This document shows, in pieces, positions 1-9,855 of a stretch of 60,102 nucleotides of DNA (positions are counted from its first letter, which is position 1; each line of letters starts with the position of its first letter). The notes beneath the pieces were generated by a model. It did no database searches, was not told where the DNA came from, and saw nothing but the letters and a program-made list of their open reading frames with translations. Made by a program: the position numbers and the translations under genes. The stretch is taken from positions 1 through 60,102 of the forward strand of contig JAFZLC010000019.1 of the NCBI GenBank assembly GCA_017551675.1. The letters run 5' to 3'. Origin of the DNA: Paludibacteraceae bacterium. Its GTDB lineage: Bacteria; Bacteroidota; Bacteroidia; Bacteroidales; Paludibacteraceae.

Positions 1-341
1 AATGGCAAGAAGATACCCAACGATGCATACAACGAAGGACTGAACTTCTCCACCACCATTTCCACGATTTGTACAATACCAGCAATAACTGCGATAAAGA
101 GGATAAAACTTAAAAAGCTTAAGTCTACTCCTTCTACAATAGCGTTAGGTGCCAACACATAGTTCTCTAACAAATAGTTGATAGGAACAGTCACCAACAA
201 TACGAAAGTGACAGCTGCACCCAATCCAACAGCAGTCTTAACATTCTTCGACACTGCTAAGTAGGAACACATTCCTAAAAAGTAGGCGAAAATCATATTG
301 TCCACAAAGATGGACTTTATAAATAAACTTAAATACTCCAT
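1..341 (-). CDS. nqrE: Na+-translocating NADH:quinone reductase subunit E, partial
   Basis: This is the N-terminal 113 residues of NqrE; the gene runs off the start of the window. NqrE is an integral membrane subunit of the Na+-pumping NADH:ubiquinone oxidoreductase, paralogous to NqrD and to RnfA/RnfE. The sequence opens with [18 protein letters not shown], and the FVDN...[13 protein letters not shown] segment carries the conserved first-helix cysteine expected of the family. Three hydrophobic helices are visible in the part present. It starts 20 bp after the stop of nqrD and is the last nqr gene visible in the operon. Family assignment is secure; nothing can be said of the missing C-terminus. 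Confidence 0.93.
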   Translation of the reverse strand, partial: MEYLSLFIKSIFVDNMIFAYFLGMCSYLAVSKNVKTAVGLGAAVTFVLLVTVPINYLLENYVLAPNAIVEGVDLSFLSFILFIAVIAGIVQIVEMVVEKFSPSLYASLGIFLP

Positions 342-361
342 TTCTTTTACTTTATTAGGAA

Positions 362-997
362 TTAATTACTCTTTTCTTGCAAATCTGGATTCTTTGAACG
401 TTGGAACCAAATAAAACATGCAACAATGATCAATGCCATTGGAGGCAAAACCATCAGACCATTGTTCATATAACCACAGTCATATAGACATTGTGGAATG
501 ATTTGGAAATTCAACAATGTACCAGATCCCAACAACTCACGGAAGAAACCAACAACGACTAAGATTAATGCATAACCCAAGCCACTACCTAGTCCATCCA
601 AGAATGAATCCCAAGGTTTGTTTGTCATAGCAAATGCCTCCAAACGTCCCATCAAAATACAGTTGGTAATAATCAAACCAACATATACAGACAATTGAAC
701 GCTAACATCGTATGCAAAAGCCTTTAGAACCTGACTAACAATAGTTACCAACGCAGCTACAACCACCAATTGCACAATGATACGGATTCGATTAGGAATC
801 GTATTACGCAACAATGAGATAACAACATTGGCAAATGCCACGATGATAGTCACAGAAAGTCCCATCACTAAAGCCGGCTCCAATTTAGAAGTAACGGCCA
901 ATGCAGAACATATACCCAACACCTGAACTGCAACTGGGTTGTTCGACCAGAGTGGGGTTATAAATGCCTCTTTATTTTTCTTTGAAAATAATTCCAT
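362..997 (-). CDS. nqrD: Na+-translocating NADH:quinone reductase subunit D
   Basis: Integral membrane subunit of the Na+-NQR complex in the inner membrane, 211 residues, the usual family length. Six hydrophobic segments can be read. The characteristic [21 protein letters not shown] near the N-terminus carries the cysteine that, with its NqrE counterpart, is known to bind an intramembrane iron-sulfur centre. The paired motif [16 protein letters not shown] is also present. It lies 11 bp after nqrC and 20 bp before nqrE, so it is translated from the same mRNA. RnfE would be the alternative name, but the complete A-B-C-D-E gene order makes NQR the clear choice. Confidence 0.95.
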   Translation of the reverse strand: MELFSKKNKEAFITPLWSNNPVAVQVLGICSALAVTSKLEPALVMGLSVTIIVAFANVVISLLRNTIPNRIRIIVQLVVVAALVTIVSQVLKAFAYDVSVQLSVYVGLIITNCILMGRLEAFAMTNKPWDSFLDGLGSGLGYALILVVVGFFRELLGSGTLLNFQIIPQCLYDCGYMNNGLMVLPPMALIIVACFIWFQRSKNPDLQEKSN

Positions 998-1008
998 ACC
1001 GTATCCTC

Positions 1009-1680
1009 CTATTTATTAAAAAAGTTAGCATACTTAGACAAGCAGTCGTGCAACATGTTGTTAACACCCTTCGATGTGATTGTACCTCCAGAGATACCAT
1101 CCACCTCGCAAGATGAATCAGCCACCTTACCGTTCTTGACAACTGAAATCTTTACAGTTCCATTCTCTTGCAATACCATGCCAGGGAAACGGCTTTGGAA
1201 TTTCTCTGTTGCAATTTCAGCACCCAAACCTGGAGTTTCTCCTTCGTGAGAGAAATAGGTTCCATAAACAGTACGTTTGTCACTGTTAAAACTGATATAG
1301 CCCCAGATTGGTCCCCAAAGTCCTGCACCATACAAAGGAGCAACATACTTCGTTTCACCATTCACCTTGCACACATAAAGTGGAAGCTGATTGTCTATCT
1401 TCTTAGATTCAATGGCAAAACCACCATTTTGAGCGATTACATTACCATTTAAATCAAGAATCTGATCTGCTACGACATATTTGCGATAAGCAGTCTCTGC
1501 ATCTGCCTTCTCTGCCTCTGAAATATTCAAAGAAGTAAGGATCTGTTTCATCTTATCCAACTCGACATTCTTGTCTTGTTTTTCTTTTAATGAAGAGGAG
1601 ACGAATGCCAAAAGGAACGCAACGATAACCACCATTATCGAAGCATAAATTATAGTATAGCTATTACTATTTGTATTCAT
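1009..1680 (-). CDS. nqrC: Na+-translocating NADH:quinone reductase subunit C
   Basis: NqrC, 223 residues, has one N-terminal membrane helix (about residues 10-28) and a periplasmic FMN-binding domain. The covalent flavinylation motif is visible near the C-terminus as SGGTITSKGV (about residues 196-206); the threonine of this motif carries FMN through a phosphoester bond in characterised homologues. The mid-protein GLWGPIWGYISF segment is typical of NqrC/RnfG. Attachment of FMN needs the ApbE flavin transferase, which is not in this window. The gene sits between nqrB and nqrD with 11-19 bp gaps. Confidence 0.95.
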   Translation of the reverse strand: MNTNSNSYTIIYASIMVVIVAFLLAFVSSSLKEKQDKNVELDKMKQILTSLNISEAEKADAETAYRKYVVADQILDLNGNVIAQNGGFAIESKKIDNQLPLYVCKVNGETKYVAPLYGAGLWGPIWGYISFNSDKRTVYGTYFSHEGETPGLGAEIATEKFQSRFPGMVLQENGTVKISVVKNGKVADSSCEVDGISGGTITSKGVNNMLHDCLSKYANFFNK

Positions 1681-1699
1681 AACGATTCGATATTAATGA

Positions 1700-2890
1700 T
1701 TATTTATTGATTGCAACTCTATTTAATCTCTTCTTAATGTTATGCTGTACGAAACAATAGTCGATTAATGCAGCAAATACGTTCATTAACAAGATAGCCA
1801 ACATCATACCTTCTGGATAACCTGGGTTCAAGCAACGTACTACAATTGCAACAAATCCAATCATAAATCCATAGATATATTTTCCACATTCTGTTCTTGG
1901 AGCAGTAACTGGATCGGTAGCCATAAAGACAGCACCAAAGCAGAAACCACCTAAGAAGATATGCTCGTACCAAGGCAAGTTCATCACCTCATTAGCTCCG
2001 ACTGCATTAAACAACAATGCTGTGCATATACCGCCGGCGAAAACAGAGAACATAATCTTCCAACTTGCAATACCTGTCCATAACAAGATGATTGCACCAA
2101 TTCCAATAGCGATAACACTAGTCTCGCCGATTGAACCAGGATAGAAACCTAAGATCATATCCATTGGAGAGATACCAGAACCAATTGCATCTGTCAACTG
2201 AGTAGTAGCAGTAGCTTGACCCAACGGAGTAGCACCCGTAAAGCCATCAACCAATGCATTTGTACTACCTAAACCACATATAGGGTCTTGTGAAATCCAA
2301 ACAGACTCACCTGACATTTTAGATGGATATGCAAAGAACAAGAATGCACGCGTAATCAACGCTACATTGAAGATGTTGTAACCTGTTCCACCAAAGACCT
2401 CCTTAGCAAAGATAACTGCGAAAGCTGTTGCAATTGCTAAAATCCACAATGGACATTCAACAGGAACAATCAACGGAATCAACATACCGGAAACCAAGAA
2501 TCCCTCTTGAATCTCCTCGCCTCTCCATTGAGCTACAACAAACTCGATACCCAAACCAACCACATAGGAAACTACGATCTTTGGCAATACAGCCAAGAAA
2601 CCATAGAAGAAAGTAGCCAAGAAAGAGGCTTCTTCCCCATGTACTAAATAATGCTGGAAACCTACGTTATACATACCAAACAAAAGTGCTGGTAATAACG
2701 CAATCACAACCATAGACATCGCACGTTTAGAGTCGATGCAGTCATGAATGTGGCTTCCTCGTTTCGCAACTGTATTCGGAACGAACAAGAAAGTCTCAAA
2801 TCCGTCGAAAACAGAGCGAAAAGCGTGAAGTTTACCGCCCTCTTCAAATGACGGATTCACTTTGTCGAGAAAATTTCTTAACGCTTTCAA
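1700..2890 (-). CDS. nqrB: Na+-translocating NADH:quinone reductase subunit B
   Basis: NqrB, 396 residues, is the large multi-helix membrane subunit that carries a covalent FMN and takes part in Na+ translocation and quinone reduction. The flavinylation site is visible as DGFTGATPLGQ (about residues 215-225); in other bacteria the motif is SGAT, so a Thr replaces the first Ser here while the acceptor Thr is kept. At least eight hydrophobic segments are present. The gene follows nqrA by 31 bp and precedes nqrC by 19 bp. Length and gene order match Bacteroidales homologues. Confidence 0.95.
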   Translation of the reverse strand: MKALRNFLDKVNPSFEEGGKLHAFRSVFDGFETFLFVPNTVAKRGSHIHDCIDSKRAMSMVVIALLPALLFGMYNVGFQHYLVHGEEASFLATFFYGFLAVLPKIVVSYVVGLGIEFVVAQWRGEEIQEGFLVSGMLIPLIVPVECPLWILAIATAFAVIFAKEVFGGTGYNIFNVALITRAFLFFAYPSKMSGESVWISQDPICGLGSTNALVDGFTGATPLGQATATTQLTDAIGSGISPMDMILGFYPGSIGETSVIAIGIGAIILLWTGIASWKIMFSVFAGGICTALLFNAVGANEVMNLPWYEHIFLGGFCFGAVFMATDPVTAPRTECGKYIYGFMIGFVAIVVRCLNPGYPEGMMLAILLMNVFAALIDYCFVQHNIKKRLNRVAINK

Positions 2891-2921
2891 TTTTATTTCA
2901 TTTTAATTTGTTACACATTCA

Positions 2922-4277
2922 TTAAGCCAACTCCTTGCGCAGATAGTCTAATCCTTCACGCACAATACGTTGTGTCTCAATCTTTGAAGTACATACGAAT
3001 TCACACAAAGCAAAATCCTCTGGTGCCACTTCATAGATACCCAACTGCTCCATCTTATCAATGTCTTTTGCAATGATAGCCTTTACCAAGAACTCTGGAT
3101 AGATGTCCATTGGGAATACCTTATCATACTCACCAGACATGATGAAAGCACGCTGACCTCCATTCAAATTGGTATCTATATTATACTCTTTCTTACGTCC
3201 GAGCAACCATGAGAAATAAGAACGGCTGACACTGAACTTATTCAAACGAGGCATGATCCAACCCAACATTTCATCATTCTTGTCACCCTCAGGAATAACT
3301 GTGATTTGAGCATCAAAAGCGCCCAAGAATCCATCTGCTGGGATTTGTGTTCCCGTCAATGGATTACCACTAATGTAACGTACATTGTCACCTACGATGT
3401 TGTTAGCTACAATGTTACTGATACATTCACCTACAGTCATCTTGTAATAAGCAGGATTCTTAACACTTGCACCATTCAATACAATTGAGCGAGCAAAACT
3501 GATCTGACCCGTCTTAAATGCAGCACCAATCATAGCTACATCCAACGCGTTGATAGTCCATACGATATCGCCCTTATTGATTGGGTCAATGTGATGAATC
3601 TGTACACCAACATTACCTGCAGGGTGAGGACCTAAGAACTGATGGATTTCAACACCCTTCGTATGTGTATACAAATTAGATGAAACCTCAGCATTGATAC
3701 CCACATGAATCTTACCTTTGGTCAATTTGGCCAACGCATCAATTCCCAATTGGAAATCCTCTTCACGACCTACCAAAAGGTATTCGTAATTAGGTGCCAA
3801 TGGAGCGGAATCAAATCCAGAGATAAAGATTGCCTTCGGACAGTCATTTGGATCTGCGATTACATCATACGGACGTTGTTTGATGAAGGCAAAGAAACCT
3901 GCATTTAACAATGTCTCTTTCACATTCTCTGGTGTCATTTCAGAAGGACGACCCTTTGGAAATGATTCAGAAGTGAACTGACGATCTGATTTCAAACGAA
4001 TGTCTAGTACCTTTCGTTTGTCTCCTCTGTTCACAGCGAGAACCTCACCGCTGACAGGAGAAACGAATTTTAATTCTGGGTTCGTTTTGCTATAAAACAA
4101 AACGGTCCCGACCTTCACTGCATCTCCCTCATGGACAACCACTTTGGGTTTTATGCCGTGAAAATCATCCGGTCTGACTGAAAACAAGTCAGAAGCTTCT
4201 GCTTTCGCAGAAACTTCCTGAGCTTTTCCTTTCAAATTGATGTCTAGACCTTTTTTAATTCTAATCACCTCAGACAT
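2922..4277 (-). CDS. nqrA: Na+-translocating NADH:quinone reductase subunit A
   Basis: NqrA, 451 residues, is the peripheral cytoplasmic-side subunit of Na+-NQR. It begins with MSEVIRIKKGLDINLKGKA, the typical start of the family, and has no membrane helix. The PKVVVHEGDAVKVGTVLF segment followed by KFVSPVSGEVLAV is the lipoyl/barrel-sandwich-like region shared by NqrA and RnfC. It is the first nqr gene and starts 30 bp after lpxA with no obvious terminator between. I therefore infer that nqrA-E can be co-transcribed with the lipid A genes upstream. Confidence 0.95.
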   Translation of the reverse strand: MSEVIRIKKGLDINLKGKAQEVSAKAEASDLFSVRPDDFHGIKPKVVVHEGDAVKVGTVLFYSKTNPELKFVSPVSGEVLAVNRGDKRKVLDIRLKSDRQFTSESFPKGRPSEMTPENVKETLLNAGFFAFIKQRPYDVIADPNDCPKAIFISGFDSAPLAPNYEYLLVGREEDFQLGIDALAKLTKGKIHVGINAEVSSNLYTHTKGVEIHQFLGPHPAGNVGVQIHHIDPINKGDIVWTINALDVAMIGAAFKTGQISFARSIVLNGASVKNPAYYKMTVGECISNIVANNIVGDNVRYISGNPLTGTQIPADGFLGAFDAQITVIPEGDKNDEMLGWIMPRLNKFSVSRSYFSWLLGRKKEYNIDTNLNGGQRAFIMSGEYDKVFPMDIYPEFLVKAIIAKDIDKMEQLGIYEVAPEDFALCEFVCTSKIETQRIVREGLDYLRKELA

Positions 4278-4307
4278 AAATATTTATTTAATTGTAAATT
4301 ACTCGAA

Positions 4308-5078
4308 TTAGCCTCTGATTATACCCCTTTGTGAAGATTTTATAAAATCAACAATTATACTTTTTTCATCAGAATCCTCCACCTCCGAAGTAATTTTTTC
4401 TATTGCTTGTGTCGTATTCAATTCAGACTGATATACATAACGATAAATACTCTGAATACGATCTATTTGCTCGCTTGTAAATCCGCGTCGACGTAGTCCG
4501 ACAATATTCAACCCCACATAATTCAATGGGTCTCTTCCTGCCGTCACATACGGAGGCACATCCTTACCCACGCGAGAGCCACCCTGCACAATCACATGCG
4601 CTCCAATACGAGAGAATTGATGAATCAAGATTCCTCCTGAAAGAATAGCCCAATCATCAATAACCACCTCGCCTGCAATCTGAGTAGCATTACCTATTAT
4701 AATATTATTGCCCAACTTACAATCATGTGCAATATGAGAATAAGCCATTAATAAACAATTGGAACCTACAATTGTAGTTCCTTTGGATGCCGTACCTCTG
4801 TTAATCGTGACACATTCACGCACTGTTGTGTTATCATCAACTACAGCTGTCGTTTCTTCCCCTCTGAATTTCAAATCTTGGGGAATAGCCGATATTACCG
4901 CATTCGGAAATACACGCACATTCTTACCAATTCTGGCACCACTTAAAATAGTGGCGTGCGCCATAATTAAACATCCATCTCCTATTTCTACATTCTTATC
5001 AATGTAAACGAACGGACCAATCTCAACATTGGCCCCTATTTTCGCTTCGGGATGGATAAAAGACATTTCTTGTACCAT
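4308..5078 (-). CDS. lpxA: UDP-N-acetylglucosamine acyltransferase LpxA
   Basis: LpxA, 256 residues, catalyses the first step of lipid A synthesis, transferring a 3-hydroxyacyl chain from acyl-ACP to the 3-OH of UDP-GlcNAc. Left-handed beta-helix hexapeptide repeats run from about residue 8 to 180 (for example IGANVEIGPFVYIDKNVEIG). The catalytic histidine lies in AYSHIAHDCKLGNN. A helical C-terminal domain follows, with the GLNIVGLRRRGFT segment characteristic of LpxA rather than LpxD. The gene begins only 5 bp after the lpxC-fabZ stop, so coupling within the operon is likely. Confidence 0.96.
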   Translation of the reverse strand: MVQEMSFIHPEAKIGANVEIGPFVYIDKNVEIGDGCLIMAHATILSGARIGKNVRVFPNAVISAIPQDLKFRGEETTAVVDDNTTVRECVTINRGTASKGTTIVGSNCLLMAYSHIAHDCKLGNNIIIGNATQIAGEVVIDDWAILSGGILIHQFSRIGAHVIVQGGSRVGKDVPPYVTAGRDPLNYVGLNIVGLRRRGFTSEQIDRIQSIYRYVYQSELNTTQAIEKITSEVEDSDEKSIIVDFIKSSQRGIIRG

Positions 5079-5083
5079 AACAA

Positions 5084-6469
5084 TTATTTATTTTTACTGA
5101 CCTGTGCAAGGAATTCTGCCTCTGCCACTATCTTGTCGGCAACTATGGCATAACCCTTCATATAGGCACAGCCTCTTCTTATATCTGTAAGCAAGTCCAA
5201 CTTAAAGATGACCGTATCTCCCGGCTTCACCTTATTTCTAAACTTAACATTATCTATCTTCAAGAAATAGGTGGAATAATTCTGAGGGTCATCTAGTCGA
5301 CTTAACACTAGAATACCTCCCGTCTGAGCCATCGCCTCTACCAACAAAACACCTGGCATAATAGGCTCTCCTGGGAAATGTCCACAGAAGAATGTCTCAT
5401 TTCCTGTCACATTCTTCACGCCGACAACACCACGCTCCTTCAAATCAATAATCTTATCTATCAATAAGAATGGCCAACGATGTGGCAACAACTCCTTGAT
5501 TCGATTAATGTCCATTAAAGGCTCCTTTGACGGATCATATTCAGGGAAAAGTATCTCCTGTCTCTTTAATGTTTTAAATAGTTTCTTTGAAAATTCTGTA
5601 TTTACCTTGTGTCCTGGACATGTTGCAATTACCTGTCCTTTAATAGGCTTACCTATCAAAGCCAAATCACCTATAACATCCAACAACTTATGTCTTGCTG
5701 GTTCGTTTTCAAACATCAATGGTTTGCGTTGCAAATATCCTAACTGTGATACTTGAATGTGTGGCATACCAATCAAATCTGTCAAACCATCGATCTCGTT
5801 TTGCTCCATCGGTTTGTCATAGATAACAATGGCATTATCCAAATCTCCGCCCTTAATCAAATTATTCTTAAGCAGAGCTTCAATCTCACGAACGAAAACA
5901 AACGTACGACATCCAGCTATCTCCTTTGGAAAATCTGACAATGAATCTAATGTTGCAAACTGATTCGACAATACACATGAAGGATAATCAACATGCACAA
6001 TAACACTAAATTCGTCACTTGGTAAGATTACAATGGATGATCCTCCATCTGGATCCTTATATTCTAATTTCTTATTAACAACGAAATACTCCTTGTCATA
6101 ATTTTGTTCCTCTATGCCAACCTTTTCAATCTCATTGACAAACAGCAATGAACTGCCATCTAAAATAGGCACTTCTGGCTGATCCACTTGGATGATACAG
6201 TTATCAATTTCATAAGCATACAATGCAGCCATTGCATGTTCAATCGTACCTACTTTCACATCTCCTTTGGCAATAACAGTGCCTCGAGAAGTCTCAACGA
6301 CATTTTCTGCAACTGCATCAATAATTGGTTGCCCCTCTAAATCTATGCGTTGAAATTTGTATCCAGTATTAACAGGCGCTGGATTAAACGTTACAGTCAC
6401 GTTCAGACCGGTATGTAACCCCTTACCGGTGAGCGAGAAAGATCCTTTAAGTGTTTTCTGTTTAGGCAT
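5084..6469 (-). CDS. lpxC/fabZ: Bifunctional UDP-3-O-acyl-GlcNAc deacetylase / 3-hydroxyacyl-ACP dehydratase (LpxC-FabZ fusion)
   Basis: A 461-residue fusion. Residues 1 to about 310 are LpxC, the zinc-dependent deacetylase that commits lipid A synthesis. Its zinc and catalytic motifs are visible: EHAMAALYAYEIDN with the first histidine, and ARHKLLDVIGDLALIG with the second histidine and aspartate. Residues from about 318 are FabZ, which dehydrates 3-hydroxyacyl-ACP for fatty acid elongation; it has the hot-dog signature HRWPFLLIDK and the active-site GHFPGEPIMPGV with downstream E. The fusion is a known trait of Bacteroidetes and puts two enzymes that use 3-hydroxyacyl intermediates on one chain. 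It starts 6 bp after lpxD. Confidence 0.96.
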   Translation of the reverse strand: MPKQKTLKGSFSLTGKGLHTGLNVTVTFNPAPVNTGYKFQRIDLEGQPIIDAVAENVVETSRGTVIAKGDVKVGTIEHAMAALYAYEIDNCIIQVDQPEVPILDGSSLLFVNEIEKVGIEEQNYDKEYFVVNKKLEYKDPDGGSSIVILPSDEFSVIVHVDYPSCVLSNQFATLDSLSDFPKEIAGCRTFVFVREIEALLKNNLIKGGDLDNAIVIYDKPMEQNEIDGLTDLIGMPHIQVSQLGYLQRKPLMFENEPARHKLLDVIGDLALIGKPIKGQVIATCPGHKVNTEFSKKLFKTLKRQEILFPEYDPSKEPLMDINRIKELLPHRWPFLLIDKIIDLKERGVVGVKNVTGNETFFCGHFPGEPIMPGVLLVEAMAQTGGILVLSRLDDPQNYSTYFLKIDNVKFRNKVKPGDTVIFKLDLLTDIRRGCAYMKGYAIVADKIVAEAEFLAQVSKNK

Positions 6470-6475
6470 ATTAGG

Positions 6476-7528
6476 TTATTTTATATTGTTTAATTTTTCT
6501 TGTAACTCTTTTACTTGTTTTTGCAAATCCATCAAATCACGACGGAAGGAAGGGAAGTTTCTGAAGCATGCGATTGCTTTTTGATACTGATGTGCATCCA
6601 TGTGTGGATATCCATGATAAAATCCGTTAGGTGTTTTGATGTTGTTTGTAACAGCACAACGTGCTCCCATCACTGAATTATCTGCAATGGATAGGTGTCC
6701 AACAACACCTGCTTGTCCTCCGAACATACAGTGTTTTCCAATCTTTGAAGATCCTGCCACACCTGTCAAAGCTGCCATCACAGTGTTATCTCCGACCTCC
6801 ACATTATGTGCAATCTGTACCAAATTATCAAGTTTAACTCCTTGTCCGATAACAGTGGCTCCCATAGTAGAACGGTCTATCGTCGTATTAGCTCCCACCT
6901 CGACATCATCCATGATACGCACAATACCAATTTGAGGAATCTTGTCATATCGTCCATCTTCTGTAGGTGCAAAGCCAAATCCATCTGCACCAATCACTGC
7001 TCCAGCATGGATTATACAATTGTTTCCAACGACACATTCTTTGTAGATTTTCACACCTGGATATAATATCACATTATCTCCAATCTGTACATTATCACCT
7101 ACGTAAACCTGTGGATAAATCTGTACATTATTTCCTATCTTGGCTCCTGCCTCGATAACAGAATATGCTCCGATATAAGGATTCTCCCCTATCGTAGCTT
7201 TCTCTGATATACATGCCAACGATGAAACGCCACTCTTCTTTGGCTTCACACTATCCACCAATGTCAACAAAGAGGCTAACGCATCATACGAATTAGCCAC
7301 CTTGATCAATGTAGCCTGAACCTCTTTTGTAGGTTCAAAATCATCATTGACTAAAACAACACTTGCCTTTGTTGTATAAATATAATCCGTGTACTTAGGG
7401 TTGGACAAGAACGTTAGCGTTCCAGGTTCACCCACCTCAATTTTGGAAAAATTAGAAACCTTAATTTCTGGATTTCCAACCACCTTACCTTTTAGGTAAT
7501 CGGCTATTTGTTGCGCTGAAAACTCCAT
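6476..7528 (-). CDS. lpxD: UDP-3-O-(3-hydroxyacyl)glucosamine N-acyltransferase LpxD
   Basis: LpxD, 350 residues from the chosen start, adds the N-linked acyl chain in the third lipid A step. Residues 1 to about 95 form the uridine-binding domain starting [14 protein letters not shown]. Hexapeptide repeats follow ([18 protein letters not shown] onward), with the catalytic histidine in [12 protein letters not shown], and a C-terminal coiled-coil-like helix ([17 protein letters not shown]). A longer reading from an ATG at 7546 would add MYKNFF, but that codon lies within a TATTTTTG promoter box (7544-7551), and the family starts with MEF. It heads the run to lpxC-fabZ, lpxA and nqr. Confidence 0.94.
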   Translation of the reverse strand: MEFSAQQIADYLKGKVVGNPEIKVSNFSKIEVGEPGTLTFLSNPKYTDYIYTTKASVVLVNDDFEPTKEVQATLIKVANSYDALASLLTLVDSVKPKKSGVSSLACISEKATIGENPYIGAYSVIEAGAKIGNNVQIYPQVYVGDNVQIGDNVILYPGVKIYKECVVGNNCIIHAGAVIGADGFGFAPTEDGRYDKIPQIGIVRIMDDVEVGANTTIDRSTMGATVIGQGVKLDNLVQIAHNVEVGDNTVMAALTGVAGSSKIGKHCMFGGQAGVVGHLSIADNSVMGARCAVTNNIKTPNGFYHGYPHMDAHQYQKAIACFRNFPSFRRDLMDLQKQVKELQEKLNNIK

Positions 7529-7543
7529 AAAAAAATTTTTATA

Positions 7544-7551
7544 CAAAAATA
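7544..7551 (-). promoter_or_regulatory. -7 promoter element upstream of lpxD
   Basis: Reading the minus strand, TATTTTTG matches the Bacteroidetes sigma-factor -7 consensus TAnnTTTG. It ends 15 nt before the ATG at 7528, implying a leader of about ten bases. I see no exact TTTG at the -33 position; TTGC at 7566-7569 is a weak candidate. This would be the promoter for the lpx-nqr run. Confidence 0.5.
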
Positions 7552-7631
7552 AGGAAAATCAGTGAGCAAGAAAACTTTGTTTTCAGAAATTTTAACTTAA
7601 AATTCACTTTCATGCCTGAAAATGGAATTTC

Positions 7632-8867
7632 TCAGATCAAATCCTTGTCCCTGACATATCCAAAATAATACTTCTTTTCGTGTTTACTCAATAGCGTTAA
7701 ATTCAAAATATCAGAGGCATCTGATATGTCTTTCAACTCTCCATTTCCGTACAAAACCTTGATTCTATCAGATTTTGGACGATATGTGTATGCAGAAACG
7801 GGATGCAACGTCACCAGATAACGTGCCTCTTTTTCCGACACGTTCAACGCTTTCGCAAATTTCTTCGCCAACTCGGTTTCTTCTTGCTTCAGCGGTTTAT
7901 GCTCCCTCACCTCCATTTTGAACAGACGTCTATCCATCAGATTTCTACACAGAAGAGACAACACCTTATCATCACTCATCGTCCACACTTTAATAGCACT
8001 CATGATGTCTGAATCATCAAACAGTGCATAATATTTCAATGGTTCACTCTTCTGAAAGAAGTCCTCTTTGGTCACATCTTGTTTTAGAAAATAATCAAAC
8101 TGTGGCGCTGCAAAAAGCGACTTACCTGTTCTTGCCAACTCCTTCGCACGTTCCAATGTCTTGATCAACACTTGCTCTGCCGAAACGGATGTCTTATGCA
8201 GGTATACCTGCCAATACATCATACGTCGTGCAATTAGGAACTTTTCAATGGAGTACACGCCCTTCGACTCAACCACCAACTCATCATCACACACATTCAG
8301 CATTTTGATGATTCGAGCCGCTCCAACAGCTCCTTCTACTACTCCCGTGAAGAAACTGTCGCGTATTAAATAATCCAATCGGTCCATATCCAACTGACTG
8401 GAAACCAGTTGATGAAGGAACCTCTTCTGATATTTATTCTGAAAGATTTGTAAAGCCAAATCCAACGCACCGCCCATCTCTTTGTTGATCTGTTGCATCA
8501 TCAACAACGATATCTCTTCATGCGAGATCCCCTGCGTAATGGTACTCTCCAAAACATGAGAGAATGGTGCATGACCGATATCATGCAAAAGAATCGCAGC
8601 TAAAACGGCATTAGACTCTTCTTCTGTTATCTCATTTCCTTTGGAACGTAGCTGAGCGATGGTCTCCTCCATCAAGTGCATAGCACCTAATGAATGTTGA
8701 AATCGGGTATGTTGAGCTCCTGGATATACCATGTAACTCATTCCCAATTGCTTGATTCGATTTAACCGCTGAAAATACGGATGCTGTATCAAATCATAAT
8801 GCAACTCACTCGGAATGGTAATGAATCCATGAACCGGATCATTGACTATTTTTATCTTATTGTACAT
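7632..8867 (-). CDS. HD-domain phosphohydrolase (dNTPase-like)
   Basis: A 411-residue soluble protein of the HD superfamily. It begins NKIKIVNDPVHGFITIP and contains RIKQLGMSYMVYPGAQHTRFQHSLG followed by the metal-binding doublet in LLHDIGHAPFSHVLE (residues about 93-107). These are the H...HD...D ligands of the branch that includes dGTPase-like enzymes and Bacillus YwfO. Homologues hydrolyse dNTPs or related nucleotides; the substrate here is not readable from sequence. It lies downstream of pyrF on the same strand with a 48-bp gap that holds a half copy of the dispersed hairpin element and an AAAGACGTCTTT palindrome (8874-8885). Confidence 0.88.
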   Translation of the reverse strand: MYNKIKIVNDPVHGFITIPSELHYDLIQHPYFQRLNRIKQLGMSYMVYPGAQHTRFQHSLGAMHLMEETIAQLRSKGNEITEEESNAVLAAILLHDIGHAPFSHVLESTITQGISHEEISLLMMQQINKEMGGALDLALQIFQNKYQKRFLHQLVSSQLDMDRLDYLIRDSFFTGVVEGAVGAARIIKMLNVCDDELVVESKGVYSIEKFLIARRMMYWQVYLHKTSVSAEQVLIKTLERAKELARTGKSLFAAPQFDYFLKQDVTKEDFFQKSEPLKYYALFDDSDIMSAIKVWTMSDDKVLSLLCRNLMDRRLFKMEVREHKPLKQEETELAKKFAKALNVSEKEARYLVTLHPVSAYTYRPKSDRIKVLYGNGELKDISDASDILNLTLLSKHEKKYYFGYVRDKDLI

Positions 8868-8890
8868 TAATACAAAGACGTCTTTTTGTT

Positions 8891-8915
8891 TAAACGGTGA
8901 ATCTACAGAACTCTC
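8891..8915 (-). repeat. Dispersed hairpin element, left-half copy (H)
   Basis: On the minus strand this reads GAGTTCTGTAGATTCACCG followed by TTTAAAC, matching the left hairpin and following bases of the full copy at 30205-30271. The 5' arm has lost its GGT because the element abuts the pyrF stop codon. It lies in the gap upstream of the HD hydrolase in that gene's orientation. Confidence 0.5.
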
Positions 8916-9758
8916 TTATAAGTTCTTTAAAAAACCTGACATCTGTTGTTGTACTTTTTGAGCTTCTGCACGAGCAGCCTTTGCATAATCTTCTCCATTA
9001 GAAGCATACAAAATAGCTCTCGATGAATTCACCAACAATCCACATTGGCTATTCATACCATACTTCACAACTTCCGCTAAACTTCCTCCTTGTGCACCAA
9101 TTCCTGGCACCAACAAGAAGTGATTAGGAATAATCTTACGAATGTCTGACAACATCTCAGCCTTTGTGGCTCCCACCACATACATCATGTTATCTTCATT
9201 ACCCCATTTTAACGAAGTCTTTAATACTTTTTCAAATAGACGCTCCCCACTCTCCTTGTCTTCCATAAACTGAAAATCAAATGCGCCTTTATTGGATGTT
9301 AATGCTAGCAATGTCACCCACTTTCCTTTGTAATCATCCGTTAGGAATGGAGATACTGAATCTTCACCCATGTATGGTGCCACTGTTACTGAATCGACAT
9401 CCAACGCTCCGAAGAATGTTCGTGCATACATGGCAGACGTGTTACCTATGTCTCCACGCTTTGCATCTGCAATAATAAATTGATCAGGGTAATTTTTACG
9501 AATGTAATCTACGGTTCTTTCTAAAACATCCCATCCTTGTAAGCCCAGACTCTCATAAAAAGCAACGTTAGGCTTATATGCTACACACAAATCAGCTGTA
9601 GCGTCTATGATGTTTTTATTAAACTCAAAAATGGGATCTAAATCATCACCATCACGGTCGAAAAGGAACTCTGGAATCTTGTTAACATCCGTATCCAATC
9701 CCACACACAAAAAAGACTGCTTGCGTTTGATGTTTTCAAACAACTCTTCTCTATTCAT
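8916..9758 (-). CDS. pyrF: Orotidine 5'-phosphate decarboxylase
   Basis: OMP decarboxylase, 280 residues, performs the last step of UMP synthesis. The catalytic motif [17 protein letters not shown] is clear, with Asp-Lys-Asp in the expected spacing, and the start [23 protein letters not shown] belongs to the longer type 2 subfamily common in Bacteroidetes and mycobacteria. The phosphate-binding end [12 protein letters not shown] is also present. It is transcribed from a well-formed promoter at 9778-9809 and is followed by the HD hydrolase gene. Confidence 0.96.
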   Translation of the reverse strand: MNREELFENIKRKQSFLCVGLDTDVNKIPEFLFDRDGDDLDPIFEFNKNIIDATADLCVAYKPNVAFYESLGLQGWDVLERTVDYIRKNYPDQFIIADAKRGDIGNTSAMYARTFFGALDVDSVTVAPYMGEDSVSPFLTDDYKGKWVTLLALTSNKGAFDFQFMEDKESGERLFEKVLKTSLKWGNEDNMMYVVGATKAEMLSDIRKIIPNHFLLVPGIGAQGGSLAEVVKYGMNSQCGLLVNSSRAILYASNGEDYAKAARAEAQKVQQQMSGFLKNL

Positions 9759-9777
9759 ATTCTAAAATTTTAGTCTA

Positions 9778-9809
9778 CAAATTTACGAGTATTTCCACAA
9801 TTTGCCAAA
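9778..9809 (-). promoter_or_regulatory. Promoter of pyrF
   Basis: On the minus strand, TTTG (9806-9809) is followed after 20 bases by TAAATTTG (9778-9785). This is a full match to the Bacteroidetes -33/-7 consensus with ideal spacing. The pyrF ATG lies 19 nt after the -7 box. Confidence 0.7.
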
Positions 9810-9855
9810 TTAATTTAGGATGGAGCCTTCTACTCTACCCTCTCAGTTCTTCTCA

